A stretch of 5,675 nucleotides of DNA from Promethearchaeia archaeon (GTDB taxonomy: Archaea > Asgardarchaeota > Lokiarchaeia > Sigyniarchaeales > SOKP01), in assembly GCA_029856375.1 (NCBI GenBank), contig JAHQWX010000146.1, forward strand, positions 1 through 5,675, written 5' to 3'. Each line of letters starts with the position of its first letter. Within the stretch, counting starts at the first letter, position 1. Under the pieces are notes generated by a model that did not search any database, was not told where the DNA came from, and saw nothing but the letters and a program-made list of their open reading frames with translations. The position numbers and the translations under genes were made by a program. Positions 1 to 5,085 of the stretch are shown piece by piece.

Positions 1-90
1 CATCGTGAAGTTTTCCACGAGAGCTAATCTTAATTCACTCTAAATTTTCACTAAATTAAAAAATATTTTGTTATCCGTTTTTATATAGCT
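1..90. other. AT-rich spacer downstream of leuB
   Basis: No gene can be assigned here. On the minus strand, TATATAAAAA follows the leuB stop and a T6 run lies at about 58-64, which could be a promoter for a gene further left or the end of the leu transcript. A small 5-bp inverted repeat (TCGTG/CACGA, 3-20) sits at the edge. Two plus-strand frames end within the first 43 bases, so a converging gene could finish here, but the window is too short to tell. Confidence 0.3.
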
Positions 91-1269
91 TTATAATTTT
101 TTATATTCTTCAAGCACTTTTTCTGCAACATCATTTGTGCTGCCAAATTTTCCTTCTTTGCGATAACTTGAAGGCACTATATCTCGGGATAAGGTCTTCC
201 AGTTTTTTTCTAACTCGAGCCCTCCTGCTACAGTATTTCCTATTGCTTTCATTAATTTCTTAGATTCGTTTTCAAATCCTAAGTAGTCGAGCATCATTGC
301 TGCAGATAATATTGTTGCAATCGGATTTGCTATTTTTTTCCCGGCAATATCAGGAGCTGAACCATGACATGGTTCAAAATATGAAATTTTTGGGCCATAG
401 ACACCCGAGCCTGCAAAACCCAATCCTCCAACGATCTCTGCGGCCTCATCAGATAAAATATCTCCCATCATATTAGGTATAACAATGGTATCGTGGTAAT
501 TAGGAAATCGTATTAATCTACTTGCGAAATCGTCAACATTGTATGTTTCTACTTCGAGTTTGGGATATTCGGTCTCGGCAATTTGTTTAATTCTCGTAAG
601 GAAAAGACCGTCTTGAGAACGAAGCACATTCGGTTTACACACGATTTGAAGGAGTCCCTTTCCTATTCCCTCTTTTTGTCGTTTCACGCACAATTCGCAA
701 GCAATCTTTCCAATCCGGTCTGTTGCGGGTGGCGATACAACTCTCATAGCATATATTGCATCTTTTGTCCATTTTTCCAAATCCCTATTTGAAATCAAAC
801 CCTTTCGCGCTAAAGTTCTTAGTTTCCCTTCTTTTCCCGTTGCAGCGTACATACCTTCAGTATTCTCTCTCACAAATACATAATCTAAACCATCTAGATA
901 CTCCGGTTTCAATACGGTGTGCGCTCCTTTGAAATATTTTATTGGTCTTATATTCGCAACATTACTAAGTCCCCAACGTAAATACGCTATTACTTGAATA
1001 GCTGACTCCTCGGTAGCGCCGAATAACACAGCGTCCGAGTTATCAACGGCGTCTTTTGTTTCAGGTGGGAACGCAGAACCATGAGACGCAATTGCACTTT
1101 CTCCACAAGGCATACTCTTTATTTCCAAACCATCCAATTTCATTCCTTCTAATATCAGAACAGTTGCGTCAACTACCGTTGGACCTATGCCGTCTCCTCC
1201 AAGCGCAATAACAGTTTTTATAGACTTATTAATATTTGGACTTTTTAGAACATTTTTAATTTTATTCAT
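91..1269 (-). CDS. leuB: Isocitrate/isopropylmalate-family dehydrogenase, probable 3-isopropylmalate / 3-methylmalate dehydrogenase
   Basis: A 392-residue cytoplasmic enzyme of the beta-decarboxylating dehydrogenase family. In this context it should oxidise 3-isopropylmalate (leucine) and/or 3-methylmalate (isoleucine via citramalate). Visible landmarks are GDGIGP at residues 25-30, LRWG at 97-100 with NIRP at 106-109 (substrate arginines), RENTEGMY at 134-141 (catalytic Tyr141), Lys212 in CKPNVL, metal-binding Asp246/247, Asp270 and Asp274 in NMMGDILSD, and HGSAPDIAGK at 302-311. The Asp-Ile pair of the last motif is the usual NAD rather than NADP signature. The ATG is preceded by a GAGGA site nine bases upstream. 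About 15 residues lie before the first core strand, slightly more than usual. It is the last gene of the leuCDB cluster, 18 nt after leuD. Oddities are Thr31 where the family normally has Glu (GDGIGPEV) and Met268 where Tyr/Phe normally precedes GDILSD. The family is certain. The exact substrate (isopropylmalate, methylmalate, homoisocitrate or another) rests on context. Confidence 0.85.
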   Translation of the reverse strand: MNKIKNVLKSPNINKSIKTVIALGGDGIGPTVVDATVLILEGMKLDGLEIKSMPCGESAIASHGSAFPPETKDAVDNSDAVLFGATEESAIQVIAYLRWGLSNVANIRPIKYFKGAHTVLKPEYLDGLDYVFVRENTEGMYAATGKEGKLRTLARKGLISNRDLEKWTKDAIYAMRVVSPPATDRIGKIACELCVKRQKEGIGKGLLQIVCKPNVLRSQDGLFLTRIKQIAETEYPKLEVETYNVDDFASRLIRFPNYHDTIVIPNMMGDILSDEAAEIVGGLGFAGSGVYGPKISYFEPCHGSAPDIAGKKIANPIATILSAAMMLDYLGFENESKKLMKAIGNTVAGGLELEKNWKTLSRDIVPSSYRKEGKFGSTNDVAEKVLEEYKKL

Positions 1270-1287
1270 TTTTTCAGTTCCTCTTCA

Positions 1288-1827
1288 TTATTTTTTTCCT
1301 TGAGATTTCAATTCAGAAAGGAGTTGGTTTTCCAGCCCTCCATTTTTAAGGAGATTTAGCAAAATGGGATGAATTTTTTCGCCTTCTAATTTCTTCCCCG
1401 TTCTTAGATTAGTAATTTCGGCGTTTGGAATGTTGATCTCTATCTCATCGCCCGTCGTAAATTCCTTTGAGATGTTCTCTACTTCTAAAACTGGGAGAGC
1501 TCGGGCAAAAGATGACCGATAAAAAATACGCGCAAACGATTCTGCGACGATAGCAGCAACTCCCTTTTCTTGAAGAATATTTGGAGCCGTTTCGCGACTT
1601 GAACCGCATCCAAAATTTCTGCCAGCAACGATAATATCACCAACGCTAACTTGGCTAGGGAATTCTTTAATTATCGTTTCGCAAGTATGATCTAATGTTG
1701 CCTTCAAATTGTCTAAATATTGCCCCGGTGAGATCGCATCTGTATCTACATTATCGGGGAACACCCAAGCTTTTCCTTTTATCACTTCTTTATACTCTCT
1801 TTCCTTTTTTGTTCCAAATATTGCCAT
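1288..1827 (-). CDS. leuD: 3-isopropylmalate dehydratase (isopropylmalate/citramalate isomerase) small subunit
   Basis: A 179-residue aconitase swivel-domain protein, the small subunit that completes the active site of the LeuC iron-sulfur subunit. Diagnostic elements are NVDTD at residues 26-30, the [11 protein letters not shown] motif at 69-79 and the [11 protein letters not shown] segment at 102-112 (substrate-contacting arginine). The substrate-specificity loop after PGQ reads YLDN (37-40). This is neither the YLRL described for methanogen homoaconitase nor the YLVY-type loop of methanogen isopropylmalate isomerase, so substrate range cannot be read from it. Length is slightly above the usual 160-170, because about 12 charged residues precede the conserved KGKAWVF strand. 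The ATG has an AGGTTGAT element upstream that overlaps the leuC TAG stop, nine bases away, indicating translational coupling. A GTG at codon 15 is a less likely start because it has no Shine-Dalgarno site. With LeuC it should interconvert isopropylmalate isomers and turn citramalate into 3-methylmalate through citraconate. Confidence 0.9.
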   Translation of the reverse strand: MAIFGTKKEREYKEVIKGKAWVFPDNVDTDAISPGQYLDNLKATLDHTCETIIKEFPSQVSVGDIIVAGRNFGCGSSRETAPNILQEKGVAAIVAESFARIFYRSSFARALPVLEVENISKEFTTGDEIEINIPNAEITNLRTGKKLEGEKIHPILLNLLKNGGLENQLLSELKSQGKK

Positions 1828-1828
1828 T

Positions 1829-1840
1829 TTATCAACCTAA
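1829..1840 (-). promoter_or_regulatory. leuD ribosome-binding element overlapping the leuC stop
   Basis: Read on the minus strand, the stretch is TTAGGTTGATAA just before the leuD ATG. The leuC TAG stop lies inside it, so the ribosome finishing leuC sits on the leuD initiation region. This supports coupled translation of the two subunits in a fixed ratio. Confidence 0.5.
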
Positions 1841-3105
1841 AAGTCTCTTGGATCTGTTAATTCTCCCTTTATAGCTGAAACAGCAACAGTTGCGGGAGAT
1901 CCCAAGTAAATTTTTGCTGCCTCACTTCCCATTCTCCCCTTAAAATTTCTATTCGCGCTCGAAATGCATATTTCTCCAGGACCGAGTAAGCCTCCGTGCG
2001 CTCCGAAACACGCTCCACAATTGGGATTAGTTATGATCGCACCCGCATTAATTAATGTTTCAGCTACGCCAGTTTTAGCGGCTTCTAACCAAATTTCTCG
2101 CGAAGCGGGAGTAACAATCATTCTAACATCGTTGTGAATTTCATTTTTCGCTAAAATCTCTGCAGCGACTTCCAAATCTTCAAATCTCCCGTTTGTACAC
2201 GATCCCAAAAACGCTTGATTTATCTTCGTCCCCGATACTTCAGTAATTGGCTTCACATTATCCACCGTGTGGGGGCACGAAACCTGTGGTTCTAAATCTG
2301 AAACATCTAATTCGTATGTTTTATCGTAATTTGCATCTGGATCTGGTTTTACGAGTTCAAATGGTTCAGATGTTCTATTCTTAATCCAGTTTGCCACTTT
2401 TTGATCGGGAACGCCAAACGCAAACTTTGCCCCTAATTCGAGAGCAAAGTTTGACATCGTCATTCTCGAATCAATACTTAAATCTTCCATTGTTTTTCCA
2501 GAGAATTCAATTGATTTATAAGTTGCTATTTCCGCGGTATAATCCCCAGCCATTTTAATGATAATATCTTTACTCATTACTCGATGCTGCAAATTACTCG
2601 TAATATTGAATTTAATAGTGCTTGGCACTCTAAACCACAATTCTCCCTTTACATATGCGTAGAAAAGGTCAGTATTCCCAATACCGCAACTTGCAGCGTT
2701 AAAAGCCCCGTATGTCGTAGTGTGGCTATCTCCACCAACTACCAGCATTCCTGGTCTCACATGTCCTTTTTCTGGTAAAACTTGATGGCATACACCCTCT
2801 CTTATATCGTAAAAACTATTAATTGAATGGTTCTTTACAAATTTTCGAATAATATCGTGTGCAGCTGCCCATTTTTCGCTAGGTGCTGGACTATAATGGT
2901 CTAAAAGTACGACAATTTTATCTGGGTCAAAAACTTTTCTCATTTTGCTCGGTTTGATCTTTCTAAAATCTAATGCAACTTTCGCAGTCCCTATGTGGCT
3001 CATTATTAAATCAATTTTTGCATTGATAATGTCCCCTGGTGAGATTTCTTTCTTAGAAAGAGAATGGGCAGCTAAAATTTTTTCTGCAATAGTTTTACCG
3101 CTCAC
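1837..3105 (-). CDS. leuC: 3-isopropylmalate dehydratase (isopropylmalate/citramalate isomerase) large subunit, [4Fe-4S]
   Basis: A 422-residue aconitase-superfamily large subunit of the short archaeal/HacA-like type (enterobacterial LeuC is about 466). All three [4Fe-4S] ligands are present: Cys303 in GSCTNGR, and Cys363 and Cys366 in NPNCGACFG. GGDSHTTTYGAF at 124-135, GIGNTD at 141-146 and the C-terminal SSANRNFKGRMGS segment at 382-394 are also intact. The start is a GTG, supported by a strong AGGAGA Shine-Dalgarno site (3113-3118) seven bases upstream. With LeuD it should isomerise 2- to 3-isopropylmalate and, given the neighbouring cimA, citramalate to 3-methylmalate. It is the first gene of the tight leuC-leuD-leuB unit and lies 126 nt after hisB, so it may have its own promoter. 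Homoaconitase or a related dehydratase is the main alternative. The iron-sulfur cluster is oxygen-sensitive in this family, which fits an anaerobe but does not prove one. Confidence 0.92.
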   Translation of the reverse strand: MSGKTIAEKILAAHSLSKKEISPGDIINAKIDLIMSHIGTAKVALDFRKIKPSKMRKVFDPDKIVVLLDHYSPAPSEKWAAAHDIIRKFVKNHSINSFYDIREGVCHQVLPEKGHVRPGMLVVGGDSHTTTYGAFNAASCGIGNTDLFYAYVKGELWFRVPSTIKFNITSNLQHRVMSKDIIIKMAGDYTAEIATYKSIEFSGKTMEDLSIDSRMTMSNFALELGAKFAFGVPDQKVANWIKNRTSEPFELVKPDPDANYDKTYELDVSDLEPQVSCPHTVDNVKPITEVSGTKINQAFLGSCTNGRFEDLEVAAEILAKNEIHNDVRMIVTPASREIWLEAAKTGVAETLINAGAIITNPNCGACFGAHGGLLGPGEICISSANRNFKGRMGSEAAKIYLGSPATVAVSAIKGELTDPRDF

Positions 3106-3112
3106 TTCGTGT

Positions 3113-3118
3113 TCTCCT
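3113..3118 (-). promoter_or_regulatory. leuC Shine-Dalgarno site (AGGAGA) fixing a GTG start
   Basis: The minus strand reads AGGAGA, then seven bases, then GTG. It is the best ribosome-binding site in the window and is the reason for choosing the GTG at 3105-3103 as the leuC start. The next ATG in frame lies only at codon 35, inside the conserved fold. Confidence 0.7.
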
Positions 3119-3147
3119 GATAAAATTCTTCCTCTTATTTACTTTAA

Positions 3148-3157
3148 TTTTTATAAT
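3148..3157 (-). promoter_or_regulatory. Possible TATA box for leuCDB
   Basis: The minus strand reads ATTATAAAAA, centred about 47 nt upstream of the leuC GTG. An archaeal start site some 25 nt downstream would fall near 3127, just ahead of the AGGAGA site, giving a short leader of about 20 nt. No clear purine-rich BRE precedes it, and the region is AT-rich throughout, so this could be chance. Confidence 0.3.
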
Positions 3158-3200
3158 CTAAAAAGCTTCTATTCTTTGTCCAGAATAATACTGATAATAA

Positions 3201-3228
3201 GGAAAAACAGAAATAAAGGAAAGAAAAT
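3201..3228 (-). terminator. T-rich candidate terminator after hisB
   Basis: A few bases after the hisB TAA, the minus strand becomes a long pyrimidine stretch with T4, T3, T3, T3 and T5 runs and almost no purines. Archaeal RNA polymerase terminates at such oligo-T tracts without a hairpin. With the possible TATA box just downstream, this suggests hisB and leuCDB are separate transcripts. Read-through is not excluded. Confidence 0.35.
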
Positions 3229-3231
3229 AGT

Positions 3232-3822
3232 TTACAAAATACCCTTAGTACTTGGGATATCTTCGGACACTACTTCAATAGCTTGCTGTAAACTTTTTGC
3301 TAGCGCCTTGAACGCGGCTTCGATTTTGTGGTGTTCGTTTTCTCCATATAAAACTTGAATGTGGAGATTTATTTCAGCAGATTTTGCCAAGCTAATAAAG
3401 AAGTGGGTGATGTCTTCCACTTGGCAATCCTCTACTTTTTCTCTTTGACAATTCAAATCTATTACATGATAAGTCCGTCCGGATAAATCGAGCACGCATC
3501 TCGCTAAAGATTCGTCCATAGGAATATAAGAATAGCCAAATCTCCTAATTCCCTTCTTTTTTCCTAATGCTTTTTTGAGTGCTTGACCTAAAACGATTCC
3601 AACATCTTCTATCAAGTGGTGTCCTAAATCGCCTTGAGCTTTGACTTTTAAGTCAATTTTTGAGTGTTTGCTTAACAAAGTCAGCATGTGTTCGAAAAAA
3701 GAAATGCCTACATCGATCTTATAAGACCCTTTTCCATCTAATTCTAATCCCAACTCTATATTAGTCTCAGTCGTTTCCCGACTTACCTTTGCTTTGCGTT
3801 TTTTCTCCACAAACACGCTCAT
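3232..3822 (-). CDS. hisB: Imidazoleglycerol-phosphate dehydratase, monofunctional
   Basis: A 196-residue cytoplasmic enzyme of histidine synthesis that dehydrates imidazoleglycerol phosphate to imidazoleacetol phosphate. It forms Mn-bound 24-mers in characterised relatives. The whole family pattern is visible: RETTET at residues 15-20, FFEHM at 42-46, the first metal-binding HH at 68-69 with EDVGI following, PMDESLA at 101-107, DLSGR at 112-116, His140 and His154, and the second cluster GENEHHKIEAAFKAL at 160-174. There is no N-terminal HAD phosphatase domain, so it is the free-standing form rather than the enterobacterial bifunctional HisB. The start is uncertain. The AAGGA site (3825-3829) lies only two bases from the ATG at 3822, but eight bases from an in-frame GTG at codon 3 (3816). 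Starting at codon 3 or 5 would match the usual short N-terminus better. No other his gene is in the window. It is followed by a T-rich stretch and then leuC. Confidence 0.95.
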   Translation of the reverse strand: MSVFVEKKRKAKVSRETTETNIELGLELDGKGSYKIDVGISFFEHMLTLLSKHSKIDLKVKAQGDLGHHLIEDVGIVLGQALKKALGKKKGIRRFGYSYIPMDESLARCVLDLSGRTYHVIDLNCQREKVEDCQVEDITHFFISLAKSAEINLHIQVLYGENEHHKIEAAFKALAKSLQQAIEVVSEDIPSTKGIL

Positions 3823-3840
3823 AATCCTTCAATTCTCTTT

Positions 3841-3861
3841 AAATTATAAAGAAATTATAAA
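3841..3861 (-). promoter_or_regulatory. Tandem TATA-like boxes upstream of hisB
   Basis: Two perfect copies of the minus-strand decamer TTTATAATTT lie at 3852-3861 and 3841-3850, separated by one base (period 11, about one helical turn). Each resembles an archaeal TATA box. The distal copy, about 35 nt upstream of the hisB ATG, would place a start near 3831 with a very short leader. The proximal copy would start transcription near the ATG itself. That promoter function is inferred from sequence and position only. Confidence 0.4.
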
Positions 3862-3875
3862 TATACCAGATATAC
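3861..3875. repeat. Short direct repeat ATATAC-CAG-ATATAC
   Basis: Two identical ATATAC hexamers separated by CAG lie immediately upstream of the hisB-side TATA-like boxes in the divergent spacer. A regulator could bind here, or it may be chance in AT-rich DNA. The arrangement is a direct repeat with period 9, not a palindrome. Confidence 0.3.
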
Positions 3876-3885
3876 TTAACGTAGT

Positions 3886-3905
3886 AAGGAAATTTATTTA
3901 AATAT
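3886..3905 (+). promoter_or_regulatory. Possible BRE/TATA promoter of the membrane gene
   Basis: The plus strand reads AAGGAAA (purine-rich, BRE-like) followed directly by TTTATTTAAATA. A start about 25 nt downstream would fall near 3924, leaving a leader of roughly 50 nt. A second AT-rich element at 3918-3932 could serve instead with a shorter leader. Base composition makes false positives likely. Confidence 0.35.
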
Positions 3906-3975
3906 ATCATTTGCGTATTAATAAATAATAGAGTACAATCCATCGTAGAAAAGAAATTCAATTAATTCAAGGGAT

Positions 3976-5073
3976 ATGATTCTACAGCTAATCGTCCTAA
4001 TTGTCGTTTTATCAATTACCTCAATTACCGTATTTTTTGAGAGTAAACGATACTTAGAAGTAAGAATGAACTTTATTCTCGTAGGAATTCTTCACTTTGT
4101 GGTGTATGGGATAATTTATCCATTATTTAGATTTTTTGTTTTAATCCCGACTTTTGATAAAAACACGGTTTTATGGTTGTGGAGAATTAGTGCTTTAGTT
4201 TTTTCAGTAATCATAGCAATATATATTTTAATTTTAGATTTCATAAATTCTAATAAAATTACCCAGTTTTTTGATGCTATACTTTTCGCTTTAGGGGGAT
4301 ATACGATATCTATTACATTGTTAGATCCAGCATTTTTTGTTGAAATAGGACCTTCTTTAATGTATTATGTTCAACCAAGTCTTTATTATATCGTTTTTGC
4401 GTTGATTTTTCTGATTCTTTTTTTTATAAGCATGAATTACCGCTTAGTCTTCCTTTTAAAGATAAAAAAAAGAAGATTTAGTTCGTTTATAATTGCTGCT
4501 AATATATTATTTTTTATCGGTGTAGCGTTTCCGATGATATTTTCCTATTTTAATCCAATTTTATTTAGCGAAATTATATTAATTTATGTTTGCGTAATGA
4601 TGATTTGCTATAGCTTTGCCTTTTTCAAAAATTTCGAATATTTTCTTTCCGTTTTTAACATTGCTTATGAATTCATTGTTTTTCACAAGTCTGGAATAAT
4701 GCTTTTCAGTTACGATTTTAATAAAAAGGAAATCATTAATACTCCTATGGTTAAAGGAGCTGTGTTAATTGGTATTAATCATATATTATCTGAGTTTACT
4801 AGCGCTAAAGATCAAATTACTTCTCTAAGCTTAAAAGATCGTCGTATTATCCTCGAATATAACCGGGAATATGGATACGCAATAATGATGATAGTAAAAA
4901 GAAGAACCGACGCTTTTAAAAAATCAATCGCATTATTCTCAAAACAATTTACTGAAAAGTATAAAAATGAACTCGAATCTTATATGGATTTAAATACGGC
5001 AATTGATACTTCAGCGTTTGAAAGCGCGGTAGAACTAGTTGAAAAGATATTCGCTTTTGTTCCCACTCTTTAA
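3976..5073 (+). CDS. Seven-helix membrane protein with cytoplasmic longin-like domain
   Basis: I do not recognise this 365-residue protein as a named gene. The N-terminal part has seven hydrophobic spans at about 2-21, 31-56, 65-90, 97-117, 128-152, 168-190 and 194-217. Basic loops after spans 1 and 5 (KRYLEVR, KIKKRR) place the N-terminus outside and the C-terminus in the cytoplasm. This layout resembles the 7TM sensor modules found ahead of some kinases, but no kinase, HAMP or catalytic motif follows. Residues about 230-365 are soluble and fit a strand-strand-helix-three strands-helix-helix order: hairpin FIVFHKSG/IMLFSYDF (233-248), helix 259-275, strands 281-309, helix 311-337 and helix 355-361. 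That is longin-like topology, and the HKSG-LFSYDF hairpin resembles longin-like proteins I recall from Asgard archaea. AAGGG lies only two bases before the ATG, but no good alternative start exists. The gene is more AT-rich than its neighbours, partly because of Phe/Ile/Leu codons. The CDS is confident; the C-terminal fold is inferred. Confidence 0.8.
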   Translation: MILQLIVLIVVLSITSITVFFESKRYLEVRMNFILVGILHFVVYGIIYPLFRFFVLIPTFDKNTVLWLWRISALVFSVIIAIYILILDFINSNKITQFFDAILFALGGYTISITLLDPAFFVEIGPSLMYYVQPSLYYIVFALIFLILFFISMNYRLVFLLKIKKRRFSSFIIAANILFFIGVAFPMIFSYFNPILFSEIILIYVCVMMICYSFAFFKNFEYFLSVFNIAYEFIVFHKSGIMLFSYDFNKKEIINTPMVKGAVLIGINHILSEFTSAKDQITSLSLKDRRIILEYNREYGYAIMMIVKRRTDAFKKSIALFSKQFTEKYKNELESYMDLNTAIDTSAFESAVELVEKIFAFVPTL

Positions 5074-5085
5074 ATTCTCACCTTC

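Noticed and set aside
3..20. Hairpin TCGTG-8-CACGA at the left edge
   Set aside because: A 5-bp stem with an 8-base loop is too weak to call a terminator or RNA element, and its context is cut off by the window.
583..792. Plus-strand open frame of 69 codons
   Set aside because: It lies wholly antisense to leuB, has no recognisable domain and no convincing ribosome-binding site; it is a shadow of the conserved gene.
2584..2778. Plus-strand open frame of 64 codons
   Set aside because: It is antisense to the conserved core of leuC and shows no family features.
2945..3358. Plus-strand open frame of 137 codons spanning the leuC start, the spacer and the hisB end
   Set aside because: It crosses two well-supported genes on the opposite strand. 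Its hydrophobic look arises from reverse-complemented Lys/Glu-rich and AT-rich sequence.
3823..3975. Possible riboswitch, attenuator or small RNA in the divergent spacer
   Set aside because: The spacer is AT-rich with only short direct repeats. I see no stable stem-loops, leader peptide or known riboswitch core.
3976..5073. Histidine kinase or rhodopsin identity for the membrane protein
   Set aside because: There are no H-box or ATPase motifs after the membrane part, and the seventh span has no retinal-binding lysine context, so neither identity is supported.
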